Assembly (NCBI GenBank): GCA_963281155.1
Contig: CAUJLY010000002.1
Span: 1,116,001-1,180,000, forward strand
From: Rhabditophanes sp. KR3021
Taxonomy: Eukaryota; Nematoda; Chromadorea; Rhabditida; Alloionematidae
Direction of reading: 5' to 3'
Length of the DNA: 64,000 nucleotides
Part shown: one piece after another, positions 23,664-35,587 of the stretch
How the letters are laid out: each line of letters begins with the position of its first letter
Position numbering within the stretch: the stretch's first letter is position 1
The notes under the pieces: model-generated
Seen by the model: the letters and a program-made list of their open reading frames with translations, nothing else
The model's database searches: none
Told to the model about the DNA's origin: nothing
Translations under genes and position numbers: made by a program

Positions 23664-24251
23664 GGTTAAATATATAAATTGGAAATGAATATGAAATGAA
23701 ACGCTGGTCGTTGATCTAACACCGTGAAAGAGATGCCTTAAAGTAAAAAAGTTAATAAAGAAAAAGTCATCAGAAACATGTAAAGAATCTTGCCAAAATA
23801 AAATGCATTTGCTCAAGCACCACCACATTCGTTTTCTTTGCACTGCACTCATTCTGATCTGTTTTATTTATTTGGGTGTTGCTGTCGACTTAATTGTTAC
23901 TCTTTTTTACTATTTATATACCTTTATGGAAACAAATATAATTAATTTATAATTTAATCAATCAAATAATAGGGACAACAATTTTTTAATACTACTTTGT
24001 CTTTTTAATAAATTGTAAGTATCTTTGTGTTGATTGATATCCAAACCTTTGTATTGTATTGTTGTCTTGATACATTTTTAATAATTCTCTTCCAAAACCT
24101 AACAGTTATTTAATTACATTCATTTATATATTGTGTATTGAAACGAAACAAATTTCTATTTTAATAATAAAGACTTTTATTTATATCTAAAGTATGTCGC
24201 ATTAAAAGTCACCAAATAATCACCAAAAGTCAACTCCATTCCGCCAACAAT
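23664..24251. other. Convergent 3' interval, no gene
   Basis: AT-rich 3'UTR sequence of the NCOA6-like gene (+) and alanine aminotransferase (-), with several AATAAA/TTTATT-type signals. Nothing else supported. Confidence 0.6.
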
Positions 24252-25915
24252 TTATGAGTGTTCCACCATAAATTTGTCATGGAAAGCCTGGAAACGCTCC
24301 AGCATTTCCTTCATCAAAGCAGGTTGGGGAAGAATGGTAGTTCTGAAATGGTAAGTTCCTTCCTTCTGTCCGAATCCAGACCCAGGCACGATGCAAATTC
24401 CAGCTTCTTCAAGCAAAGCCATTGCGTAATACACATCCGGTTCGAGGTTCTTAGCTTTGGCAGCCGTGATAGCTTTAGCCGGAAGATGAATTTGTGGGAA
24501 AGCATACATAGCTCCTTGGACGGGGTTGCAACTGATTCCTTTGATTGCTCCGTAAGCTTCTTTCACTAAAGTGGCTCTTTCTTTTAATGAGGACAAGACG
24601 GCATTTTTTTCTTTCTTCCACCTTTCGTACGATTCATCTCCTTCCTTTGGTGGATTGACGACTGTGTCGATTACCACTTGTCCTAATACGGTTGAGCATA
24701 ATTTGGCCGAAGTCATCTTCTTGAATTCGACGTAAACATCCTTGTCCAGATTAACAAACTCTACGTATCCTCCTGTTATTCAAAGAATATTAGTTAATCA
24801 AAAATGACTTGTTTGATATTGCTTAAATCCTAACACCTTATCCTTTTTTAAGACTACCAGCCTATTTTGAAGCATCACTTACCTCTTAATCCACACTCTC
24901 CCATGTATCCCTTGGAAACGGAATGGAATGAAGCTAACTCCACTTTCTTTGAGTAAGGCTCGCCCATTTCCATCAACACTGACTTGAAACTATGGAATTT
25001 GGATCCTGTAGCATACACATTGTCTTGGTAAACTTCATCAGCTAAGATGAATAGATTTTTGGCAAAGGCAAATTTGATGATGTCGACGATCATTTGCTTG
25101 GGAAGGACTTGGCCGGTCGGGTTTCCGGGGTTGATGATGCAGATGACGCGGTTTTCGAAGTCAGCTGGTGTTTGTTTGAAGGCGCGTTCTAGTTCTGAGA
25201 CGTCAAGGCCCCAGTTTGTTGACTCATTAAGGAAGTAGCCCACTTGTCCGAGATTGAATTCTTCGATTGTAGCGGAGTAGAGAGGGTATTGAGGGATGGG
25301 AATCATGACACCGACCTTTTTGCCGGAAGTCTTGTTGATGAAGAGTTTGAGGACATTCTAAAAATGGAAAACATTATTAATCAAATGTGAGCAGTAACTT
25401 ACTCTGATAGATTCTGAAGCTCCTCCAGACAAACAAATATTCTCAGGGTCACTTTCAAAACCATCTCTCTTCTTGATGTATTCAGCTACATGCTTGCGAA
25501 TAACTTCAATTCCATTGGATTGCGAGTAAGCACCTACTGATGCCCCACCACACCCAGCTAAAATGGTCTTGGCATGTTCAACAACATCCTTGGGCAGTCC
25601 ATTCTTGTGAGCATCTTGCATCAATTCAGGCATAGCACAGCAGGCAACGACTTGTCTGATGAAAGTAATGGGAGCTTGTCCCATAGCATGAGCATCACCG
25701 ATGTTGGCCTTGATGACATTGGTAAATGGCTTCTTGGCGCCATTGGCAAGTTCCTTTTCGAGTTCAACAGCACGGATGACGATTGGACCACGGACAGCGT
25801 ATTGCATTGTCTTGACGTTGGGATTCATATTGGTGTGGTTGAGAATCTTAGAGGAGGCTTCTCTCGAGGCAGCCATTTTGAAGGGAAGGTTCAGGAAGGT
25901 GGAGAGTTTTTGCAT
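24252..25915 (-). CDS. Alanine aminotransferase (PLP class I)
   Basis: Minus-strand exons 25915-25403, 25357-24883 and 24772-24252 (502 aa, normal for ALT). It catalyses alanine + 2-oxoglutarate to pyruvate + glutamate. Features: the ALT N-terminal core (YAVRGPIVIRAVELEKEL, NIGDAHAMGQAPITFIRQV), substrate loop GAYSQSNG, NPGNPTGQVL, LADEVYQDNVY and the Schiff-base lysine in SFHSVSKGYMGECG, followed across the junction by LRGGYVEFVN. Start: the acceptor TTTCAG ends one base before the ATG. The N-terminus (MQKLSTFLNLPFKMAASREA) could act as a mitochondrial presequence, but this is not certain. Intron 2 (110 nt) is longer than usual. Confidence 0.96.
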
Positions 25916-25916
25916 T

Positions 25917-25918
25917 CT
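25917..25918 (-). promoter_or_regulatory. Candidate trans-splice acceptor one base before the ALT start codon
   Basis: On the minus strand TTATCCATTTCAG is followed by A and then ATG. A one-base 5'UTR is typical of spliced-leader addition. Alternatively this is the acceptor of a 5'UTR intron from the exon suggested at 26187-26242. Confidence 0.5.
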
Positions 25919-26186
25919 GAAATGGATAACAAGGATTAATCAATATGGAATATTTATATTGCAATAACAAAAAAGATGTCATTTTTGTTGTGTCTAGGCT
26001 TTTTGTTTGATAGGCGATTGGTGTTCTTTTTGGAAGAGAATATACTGGGGGCAAGAGATGGAAATGGGTAGCAAAAAGCTCTGTTCTAAGAAAAGAGAGG
26101 AGCATTTACCAATATCAAGAAGTAAGTATACGCTCATCGTATAAGAGTAAATTTATTGTAAAATAGCTTTAACCGAAAACTTACAA

Positions 26187-26242
26187 CTATCCAGGCAGGC
26201 TGGTAAATTGGTTGTGGAGTGCGTCAAAGTGGTATGATACCT
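26187..26242 (-). other. Possible non-coding 5' exon of the ALT gene
   Basis: Read on the minus strand, TTGCAG precedes and GTAAGTTTTC follows a 56-nt block with no ATG, richer in C than its surroundings. A further acceptor (TTTTCTTAG) lies around 26091. These could be 5'UTR exons cis-spliced to the ALT acceptor at 25917-25918. Confidence 0.35.
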
Positions 26243-27011
26243 GCAAAGTTTAATTAGTTAGTTGACGATTACTTGAGAGAGACACAAGATATAATTATTA
26301 TGTGGTTGAATCTTTTAATAAGCGCGACGCACGTGTGTTGTTTGAATGGTCATGATTTTGGGTTGATTATGTGTGGAGTGGAGTGATGTTTTTGTAATTT
26401 GGTTTAGTTGATCGGAAGGGATGGGATGCGTTTTGGGTGATTTATAACATGTAATTGGAATCTTTTTTACTTTAGTTTAAGCGAACTAATATTTGCAAAT
26501 AGAGAGTATCTTAGCGAATAAAAATAAATCTTAAGCGTATAAAGATACATTTTTTATTATTAATCAAATTTAATAGCTGGTCTCTATTTTCGGGTAATAA
26601 AGTTCATTTGTGTGTTAATGTATGCCATACATAATTGCACTTTGACTTAACTTAACCTAACTTAATAATAAAATTGATGTGTATTTTAAAGCAAGTGTAA
26701 AATGAATTTAAAATAGTTACACTTTTTAGATCTAGAAGATGATACTTACAGATTTAAACAAAATGTCAAAAAAGGTTTTGCCAGAATGTTATTTGTTAAG
26801 TAAACTTTAATTAGAACAAAACAAGCACAAACAGATGTTTATTTGGTTTGAAGAAATATGCTAATCAGTCCATTAAAAGGATAAAATGAATTTATTAAGG
26901 GCAACACAAACACACAGAAATGAAAGTAACTAAATGATAATGCAAATTGATAAGAGATAGTTTGTCTGTTATCAATATCGACATTCCCAAATATATACAA
27001 AAAAAAGTTAA
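26243..27011. other. Divergent intergenic interval
   Basis: Between the ALT 5' region (-) and the Ig-domain gene (+). It contains GCGCGACGCACGTGTG at 26322-26337, an E-box-like CACGTG neighbourhood partly shared with the CAF-1 upstream region. No gene seen. Confidence 0.5.
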
Positions 27012-27029
27012 ATGATGCACTTTTGCTAA
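27012..27029 (+). promoter_or_regulatory. Short uORF two bases before the Ig-protein start
   Basis: ATG ATG CAC TTT TGC TAA (5 codons) ends 2 nt before the main ATG at 27032, a spacing that could permit termination-reinitiation. Confidence 0.4.
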
Positions 27030-27031
27030 GC

Positions 27032-27952
27032 ATGGCTTACAGACAAATAATTTGTCTATTATTATTGATAGTACTAATTACTAATGGCGAAAGCAACAGA
27101 GGAACATGTTCCTCTACGTGTAAAGGCACAAATAAAAATGATTTGCTTACGTGTGTAACTAGACTAAAATATGACAATAGTGCTTTAGTTAGTGGTACGT
27201 ATGAAGTAAGTTGATTTTGACTATTTATAAAATAATTTCAATTACAGATTTCTAATTCAAGTATTGCGACCTTGCAATGTACATTGTTATCAAAATATCA
27301 AACACCAAATATTATGTGGCAATATAGAAAGTCAGCTAGTGCAGCGTGGTCCAATTACGGGTGCGAGGAGGGGGAAAGATTTGATTACTCTTGTAAAAAT
27401 GAATTAGGTGGAGATCATGAGTCAATTGGACAGTGTGATATTTCATTGAAACATACCAAGAATTCAGGTTTTTATAGGTGTACAGATGTTAATGATAACA
27501 AATTTGCTACAGATGAGTTTAAGGTTGAGGTTGTTGGAGTGGATGTTGTTAAGGTTTTGAATAGGAATATCAGGTTGAATCAGGATGGGTATATTCAGGT
27601 TTTGATTTGTTCTAATCCGGAACCGCAGATTTTATGGCATGGAAGGGATCAGATTATTGAATTGGGTTCGTCGACCGAAAGGTATTCTTCGATGCCTTTG
27701 ATCAAAGCTTTGAAATATCCCCTGAATATGCAGACGCCGAATCATTACGCTGATAATTGTTGGTATTCTACGTTGGTTATCAAAGGAATCACACAGGCTG
27801 ATGAAAGTATCAATTTATTTGTTACGACCAAGGGATTTACTACTGAAAAACAAATTACATTGACTCATTTTCCTAAAAATAGAGCTTTTAATAGAAACCA
27901 AATTTCGTTTGTTTTGTTGTTGTTGAGCATGAATTTGATTTATTTTAAATAA
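27032..27952 (+). CDS. Secreted or surface-anchored two-Ig-domain protein
   Basis: Exons 27032-27205 and 27248-27952 (292 aa). It starts with a signal peptide (MAYRQIICLLLLIVLITNGE), then a short Cys-rich segment (CSSTCKG). A first Ig-like domain follows (LQCTLLSKYQ to SGFYRCTDVND, with the Cys and W expected of an Ig fold) and a second, more divergent one (VLICSNPEPQILWHGRDQ to DNCWYSTLVIKGI). The C-terminus is hydrophobic (ISFVLLLLSMNLIYFK) with only a Lys after it, as in a GPI-anchor signal or a very short tail. Possible N-glycosylation sites include NSS. I cannot name a family; small two-Ig surface proteins act in neuronal positioning and adhesion in nematodes, but that is context only. 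Confidence 0.8.
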
Positions 27953-28425
27953 ACCTCAAATGACACCTCTGTTTTTAATTATTAATAAATCAATTCAATT
28001 ACATTCTCATGTATTTTACCTGGTACCATGTAAAATTTATATAAATGTTTATTTTGGAGAGATATAAAGAATGCACATTTGTTTTTATTGTCTGCGAACA
28101 ACTCCACTTCTGCCTATTCTATTTTAAAGGCACGTATGTCTAATAATATCCAGGTTTTGATTGTGCCAATTATTTTTATAATCCTTTTTTTGATGTCAAA
28201 AATACAACATAATAAACCTTTTTTGTAATTGTATTTGAAATTAAAATTTAACGAAAATAATAATAACAATATACTTAACAATGAAGATCTACTTTGCTTA
28301 TAAAACAAACCATCAACAAACTAAGTAACGTCCAACGCATGCAATCAAGAATATTGAATCAATGTTTATTTGTATATAATTGTATTTAATAGTAATAATA
28401 ATAAAAATTTGAGGAGTAATTCGAA
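27953..28425. other. Convergent 3' interval
   Basis: AT-rich 3'UTRs of the Ig-protein gene (+) and the rhamnose-pathway gene (-); nothing else supported. Confidence 0.55.
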
Positions 28426-30261
28426 TCAACATACGTTCTGCTCCTGAACAATCTTTTGATAAGCTTCTCTAATTCCCTCTGCAGCATTTCTCAAATCTCC
28501 CTTCTTACTCAATATCTTGGAAGTATCCAAAATACAATGAGCCCTGGTATTAACCATCTCAGGATTACCTTTTGGGTCCAACACTTCATACTTGTCTTCC
28601 TTTCCACTAACTTCAGCCCAAATAACCTTAAAGTCAGTAAATTTGACTGGGCCTGGATTAACCAAATTAATAGTACCGACTTCCTTATTCAAAGCCATCT
28701 CCAATAAAATGGGTAAACAATCTGGCAAAATAGTTATTGAATTAGGGATATCTAAAACTTTGTTGAAAGCAATCATCTTGGCGGCTAAGTTTCTTGGCCC
28801 ATTTTCGAAGTTGACGGGGAGACGAATGCGAGCATTTAAAGCTTGTGGCAAGTAACGGAAGGCACGGTCAGTAAACATTTTGACGGCAGAATAGGAAGTT
28901 CCGTTGAAGTTGCCATTATCGTGTTCAGTGTAGCCAGGACCAGTGAAGGAGTGGGTTTGGTCGAATTGGAAAATACACCCAGTTCCTAGGTAAGTAAAGT
29001 GGATTGCAACGCCTTGGCAGATTTTGGCTAAAATCCATGGAGCGAAGCAATTGTCGCGCATATTCTCATTCAACTTGTCTGGACCTCCTTCTAAATAGGA
29101 AATATTTCCACATCCTGGGCCTTGTGTCCTGCCAACCATTGAGATGACATTACTCGGAGCAACTGCAACGATCTCACCCAACACAACTTCATCTCTATCT
29201 GTGCCTGGTCTACTTTTTCCAACCTCGAATTCAATTCCTCTACCCTTGAGCAACTCACAAAACTGCTCTCCAATCCATCCCTTTCCTCCATAAATCAAAA
29301 ACTTTCTTGGGTTCTGCTTAACATCTCTCTTCAAAACGTCCTTTCTCCCCAAAACTTCTTTCATTCCCTCTTCCAAAGTAACAACAGGCACCCAATTGCT
29401 TTCCATAAAAACCTTCTCCAAACCCATTTTACTAGGAACCTTCTCAAAAACCCTGCCACTACCAAATTCTTTTAAATTTTCCTCTGTCAAAGAGTAAGCA
29501 GCTGGTAAGTTAAAGACTTCGGCTGTTTTCTTTTCAGTTCCTGCTACAGCCAAAAGCCCTTTAATTGCATCAAGTATGTACATGGGCGATAAAATATGAT
29601 TTGGTTGAGGGACGCATTTGGCTGGAATAAACAAACTTTGTTAGTTGGTGACATAAATTAACTTACTTTGGATAATGGACGAGACTAGGTTGGAGGAAGG
29701 CATCAGGCCGCCGTAGATGTGGGAGGGCAGTCTGGCTATTTTGATATCTAAGGCGTATCCTTTAGCATAGGCGTTGAGCATCATTTCGCAGGAGCCATGG
29801 GCAGCGCCGACAGGGTCATTTGGGTAGATTGGAGAAGATTCGAGGCAGGGAGAAGTCGTAGATCCGTAGACGTCTTCACTTGAACAGTGGATAAAATTGA
29901 TTTGGTCTTTGGTGGGTGAATGGCGGATGGCGTCAAGAAGATGAGTAAGACCTTCGAAGTTGTTGCGGCAGTTTTCGATCGGGTTCAAAAAAGCATCTTC
30001 GATACAGGTGTCAAAAGCAAAGTTGAAGATTGTGTCAATGTTGTGAGTATCCAGCAAAGACTTCACCAAAGGTTCATTGGAAATATTTCCAATCACAACA
30101 ACTACACGATCCTGATCATTAATTCTATTCAAATCAGACTGTTCACTAACTTTGTCTAAAATCACAATTTTGCTGTCATTAAAAGCCTTAGTGATAGTCA
30201 GATGGTTAACAAAGTTTGAACCCAAATAACCAAGTCCACCTGTTACCAAGATAGCATTCAT
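28426..30261 (-). CDS. Rhamnose-pathway fusion: degenerate 4,6-dehydratase-like domain plus NRS/ER-type epimerase-reductase
   Basis: Minus-strand exons 30261-29667 and 29621-28426 (596 aa). Residues 1-230 are an NAD-dependent epimerase/dehydratase-like Rossmann domain (MNAILVTGGLGYLGSNF). Its catalytic triad region reads SSEDVYG instead of STDEVYG, and the YxxxK pair is replaced (PVGAAHGSCEMM), so this half is probably catalytically dead. Residues about 304-596 match the plant NRS/ER (RHM C-terminal) enzyme: KFLIYGGKGWIGE, an intact SYSAVK (YxxxK), DIPNSITILPDCLPI and GTINLVNPGPV. That enzyme makes nucleotide-rhamnose by 3,5-epimerisation and 4-reduction of the 4-keto-6-deoxy intermediate. 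The order copies plant RHM proteins. Rhamnose precursors are known in nematodes, where they are linked to the surface coat. It lies 245 nt downstream of TAF11 on the same strand. Start chosen at the Met directly before the Rossmann motif. Confidence 0.88.
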
Positions 30262-30505
30262 TTTATTTAGTCGCAAATAAATAGACAAAGACTGTTATTA
30301 AACTTAGCAAAACTAATTGAATGATAATCTTTTCCCAAATCAGAACCCTTCTTCGATTTGTTTGATTACGTGTCAAGGCCGAAGGTGGGAAGTTATTACA
30401 TTATACAATAGAAGAGACGTAGAGATACGAAAAGTTGGAATACAAATAATTTATTCACAAAATAATAATTAAAAAGGCAGTGTTTGGTTTTATGTACATT
30501 TAAAT

Positions 30506-31576
30506 TTAAGAGAACGGATTTTTTCGAAAGCTTTTGCATCCAAAGAGCTTTCCTTGGTTTTGGAGACTGTCGTAAGCAAGTTCCAGATGGCGTGGTAGCA
30601 GGGATTCTTGATTGTCTTTGAGAGATTTTTGGATATCCAATGCTTCCTCGATAAGCTCTCCCACAAAGACTTTGGCCATTCCAGCAATCGAGATAGCTAC
30701 GGTGTCATTGACGGCACACCGCGTCGTTTCCAGGATAATTTTGCGAACTATTGTGCGGGGAAAGTTGGCTCTCCTGTAGATTTCGAATCTCTCCATTTGC
30801 ACTTTGTCAAAGTTTGCGACCAGAAGTTGTAGCTTCAATCTAATCAGATCATCTTCATCGCTTAGTTTCCCAATCGGGGCCTCAATTTCTTCATTCTCCG
30901 ACCCGAGACTATCTTCATAACCTTCCCTTGGTGGTTTGTTCAATGTGGATGGGCCAGGTTTATCGAGCTCTTCCTCCGCAAGAAGTACTTTTGAGGTTCC
31001 AAACCCAAAATCCTCATCAACCATGCCCTCAAAAGAAGTTGGCATGACTATAGACCCCGTAAAAGACGGCCCAGCATCATCCAATCCCTCAAACAAATCC
31101 ATTCCGTCTATGTTACCAGCAAAAGTTGCTGATTTGTGCATCTTGTTCCCATTTACTTGGTGATCGTTCAATTTAGGTTCCGGTACATCTCTCGAATTGA
31201 AATCCTCCAATTTGTCTAAAGCGTCAAAGATATCTTCGGTATGGACGTGTGTAGAAGGCAGGCGAGCCCTTTTGACAGTGTGAGTTGGTTTGGTAAGTCC
31301 GTCTTGGCTCAGATCCATGCTTTCGAAGTTCGGCATTGACGCTGATGGGTGTAGTGAGGCGGCATCGCGTTTGAGGGTTATCCTTTCTTCAATATTAGGG
31401 GTCGTGTCGGTGCGTGACTAAAATATTAATAATTAGGGAACATTATGTTTCAAACTTACTGCCCCCATCAGCACTTTTTCCTTCTGACAATCATTTGCCG
31501 AATGATTAGATTCCTCATCTGAACTAGAGATATCACCAAACAAGTTGTCAGACAGATTAGCTTCCGAATCGCTCAT
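30506..31576 (-). CDS. taf-11: TFIID subunit TAF11
   Basis: Minus-strand exons 31576-31460 and 31417-30506 (342 aa). The C-terminal histone-fold domain (about residues 240-330) contains VQMERFEIYRRANFPRTIVR, then VAISIAGMAKVFVGELIEEA and RHLELAYDSLQNQGKL, matching the TAF11 fold that pairs with TAF13 and contacts TFIIA/TBP in the TFIID complex. The N-terminal about 230 residues are acidic, Ser-rich and disordered, longer than in vertebrate TAF11 (211 aa in human). MPNFES at 31336 is internal, since the frame is open across the preceding junction to MSDSEANLSDNLFGD. The next gene on this strand follows after 245 nt. Confidence 0.93.
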
Positions 31577-34526
31577 GCTCCCACAAATTTAAGTTCAACA
31601 AAAAGATAGATGTAATTTCAAGAAAAAAGCTTTGACCGAATTGGAACGCAGTCTCTTCAGTTAAACTTGGTAATCAATGTCTTCAGCTAATTTCAGGCCC
31701 CAAGATCCCATCATTATTATTGAAAACATTTTTAGTAACCCAAAACTAATAAATTTCCCCCAAATAGGATAACAATAGGCATTGAATAAATACAATTGAG
31801 TATGATTAAACTACAAAGGCTATTTGTTTGCTTCTTAAATATATTTTAATCTCATAAAATATATAATAATACATCACAATATTTCTTTTCATAAATATGT
31901 TGACTTTTAGGAAAACGGATATATGTCTGGCTATATTATATCAACAAGGAACCAAATTAATTTTTTTCTTGGTATGGAAGTTGACTTTGATATTTAGAGA
32001 AATGAATGAGTAATGTTAAGTTGGGTATTTTGAAGTTGAAATAAGTATGGTTGAAGATTCCTGTCTTTTACCTCCAAATTAAGTTCTCAAAAAAGGAAGT
32101 CAAGAAATAAAAAGTACATATTTAAGATTACTTCCCTGCACCCTCAAATGAAACTGCCACTTAATTCTCTCTTATTCGACAAATCCATTAAAATATTTAC
32201 AAAACATTAAAATTTATGCATTTTTAAATCAAATTCCTACAAAATCTTAATGTGGTTATTTACTTTATCTTTTAAAAGTTTTGGCAAATTAATTTACATA
32301 AAACATTTGCACAAACATCTTAAATGAGGTATAACGAAATTTAAACGATTCCTCTTTTTTTCAAACCAAATAATATTTTTTCCATGAAACAAGACAAACA
32401 AACAAAAATAATGTTGATATATTTGTTCAAAATTGGCATTTCAAATTTCATTAAACAAGAAAAAGAAAGTTATTATGGTTAACAGAAAATATATAACCTT
32501 GGCAGATTGTTTTTTGTCTTATGATTGTGGCTTTGCCCATACTTTTAAAGAGATACAACAATTTATTTGAGAGATATAATAATATATTTGTTTAAGTGCA
32601 TTATTATCTGGATGACTATATTTATAAACCACTTCAAAACGCCTCCTGAAACATTATATTTATTTATTACCTTTGCCCTAATTGAAACCATACAAATATT
32701 TTCCAACCAATTTCGTTCATTTATTTAAAATCAAATTGCTCAATTTCTTCCAAGAAATAATGGCATAAACTCCTTAATAAACTTAATAGCAAAGTTAACT
32801 ACTGCCAAAAAGTAATAATTATATATATCCCTCTCATATTAAACTTTTAATCATTCAAAATATTATATTCGCTAGTAAAGTAACAAATATATCAAGTTAA
32901 TTTTGAACTCTAAGTTGCCTTTTACATAAAACCACTACTTCATAAAGTAGAACATGCATTTTCGATGCATTAATGTGACCACTGGACCATCATCAACTTT
33001 TCATTTTTTTGCATTGAGAGAATAAATTTTATTTATGGCGAGACGTTTTAGGCACTCACTTGTCCTTGCGCCTGGTTTCGTTACATTAACTTCGAAACCT
33101 GCAAATCTCCAACAGAACCTCTATTTTGAATCACTTTCAAAGCTGGGTAATTTATTATCTCCATCCTAAATTAACAAAGCCCCTACTCCCTTTTCATTTT
33201 TTATTAGTTCATCTATTTGTTGCAGCATTAAATATATTTCCAAAAGACTCCACCTAATTAAGCACTTTTTGTTAACCAAATTATAGTTTGCATAAAATTG
33301 TCATTGCCAACAACTATAATGCATATTCCTACTCACTTTTCTTTTTTATATACTTTTTTAAAGAAAGCACTTTCCAATTTACTTACAAACACATCTAGAA
33401 CCACACAACTTATTAAAAGGGCCATGATACATTAAAAGTAAATTCCTTTTTTGCTAACTGTATTTCTTTCTAGTAAATATACTTATCGCCTTGACAAATG
33501 TTATTTTTGTAAGCAGTTCACACAAACAAATATGTAAATAAATACATCTATTACATTGAATATTTGTCCTTTGGGAAGAAGATATATATATTCGGTTTGT
33601 GGTGGATAATAAGACGAATAACTATTAGACAAATAAATTTCTTTTTTTCAGTAACTGAACATTTGTATATGTAAAGAGGCGTGGACTTTTTAATGTATCT
33701 TTCTTTTTTTGTAAACTTATTATTTGATAAGGAATGGTCTTGGAAAGCTCTTTGCCCTCTTCATTAAAATGAAGCAACTTTTATGTAAAGGTTCACTTCA
33801 TCACATCTTAATGAGGTTGATGTAGCAAGAAGGCTATTCTTTCCCAAAACCCGTCTTTAGTTGCCAATCAAAGCATGTTAACATTTCTTCATTTTCCTAC
33901 CCTAAATTCAGAATGTTATGCATCAAAATACTAAGCAATATCGTGGCTTACTTTAATTTGCAAAAAGTCTTTTCTTCATATACTAGTAGGCTAATGACGA
34001 TATAAAAATAAACCACACCAAATCACTATATTTATTATTTGAAAAAAGCATTAAATTTACTTTTCAAAAAAACTATAAACATCTTTTTGGCAAGCATTAA
34101 GTTGATGCTTTTGGTCTCTTTGTATCATAAATATATCTCTAATTTGGGCAATGATAAGGAGTTTGGTGAGGACATTTGATATAGATAGTTTTAGGCATTA
34201 CATTACTGGTGAAATAAATGTTGACAAATTGTTGAGATGTGGGGTAGAAGGTCACTTTTGTGGTACTTTGTCTTTTCTTTGAAATGATTAAAATTTTGGT
34301 AAAAATACGACCGGAAGTATTTTGCACAAATTTTAGTTAATTAGCCAGCTTAGTGATATTTTTAAATGAATGCTTTTTTAAATATATGAGACTAGAGTAT
34401 CTCTTGCCTATTAATTTAAACCTCCTACGAGATGCGATGACGTAATTGAAAGCTATATACGTTCATTTCTAAATTTATACTTTCGCAATAAATATTAAGT
34501 AATATTACATTTTTACAGAAATTTAA
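31577..34526. other. Long gene-free stretch (2.95 kb)
   Basis: Very AT-rich with no usable open frame. The only GC-richer part, about 32935-33130, includes an ATGCAT...ATGCAT pair and a perfect 7-bp inverted repeat GGTTTCG (33074-33080) / CGAAACC (33093-33099) with a 12-nt loop. This may be regulatory sequence of the divergent neighbours or an unrecognised small RNA. Confidence 0.55.
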
Positions 34527-35587
34527 ATGATAAACATCGAGGAGGAACTGGCTCATTCCCTAGCCTCAACAAATGAATCTCCATCCTCTGCCTCCATAGA
34601 CCCTTCCTCGGCTGTTTCATCGGCGTCATGTTCAGCTTCCACTACTTCGTCCATCCCAGCTAATAACAAACAATGTACATCGTATCGCCTTTTTCCTCCA
34701 ATGGAAAATCCAGTAGATATGGCCATCGGTGTAGATTGCATAGCCATCGCCGACTACGACAATGGAGTTCTTTTTATTGACCTGGAAGGTCATCTTCGTG
34801 TCTATCTTGAAACCAAACCTTATAGAATTTGTGGAGTTGGGTTTAGGGAAAACAATGATTTTGTAAGTTTATTACTGTTATAAGACTAAGGTCCTTTCAC
34901 ACATAAACTACATTAACAACTTTTTGATTTAAATTATGAACAATGTTTTAGACAGTTCTCTTAGCATATGCAGACAGTAAATGGAGTATACTGATCTATA
35001 ACATCAATGAGTCTGAACTTATCAAAGCTTATGAATGCCCCTCCAAGCCGTTAATTCCATCATGGGCTTTGCATAGAATGATTGTGTTAGATGATGTTGT
35101 TTATTTGCTGGCTACCACTGATCATCTTAGTGCCATATGGAGTTTGAATTTGAAGACGGAGGCTTGGAAGACGTTGTTGGTTGAGAAAGAACAAGACAGT
35201 GGCGAGTACCAAGGATTTGATGTGAGGCATAAAAATGAAACTGAACGACAAATTTTGCTTTGCCAACAAAATAAAGCCCAATTAATTATATTGACTATTT
35301 CAAACAAAGATGAATTAACTGAGACTGGCAAAATTAAAATGAAAAGAAAATCATCCCAAAAATGGATCATCCAAGGGCCTAGATTCGCCGTATGGGATTC
35401 GTACAATGATATTGTGGTATTTGATGCTGCTGGCAAAATGTTTTGGTTCAACGGTGAATCTTACAACATTTGTAAAATAATCTCCGACATCGGGAAAAGT
35501 GAAGTTTGCGCGGTGCAGGTGTCGAATGACTGGTGTTATGCTTTGTGTCGGAATCAACTCAGTATCCATGCGTTTCTGTACCGATAA
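34527..35587 (+). CDS. Unknown protein, beta-propeller-like
   Basis: Exons 34527-34862 and 34952-35587 (323 aa). A Ser-rich N-terminus (about 45 residues) precedes repeating beta-strand-like units: VDMAIGVDCIAIADYDNGVL, LIYNINESELIKAYECPS, DDVVYLLATTDHLSAIWSLN, RFAVWDSYNDIVVFDAAGK and VSNDWCYALCRNQLSIHAFL. The alternation 'value is looked up, compared, displayed' of short strands with D/N turns resembles a WD/NHL-type propeller with degenerate blades. I recognise no family. Start: ATTTTTACAG (AG at 34517-34518) lies 8 nt before the ATG, consistent with trans-splicing. Confidence 0.75.
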
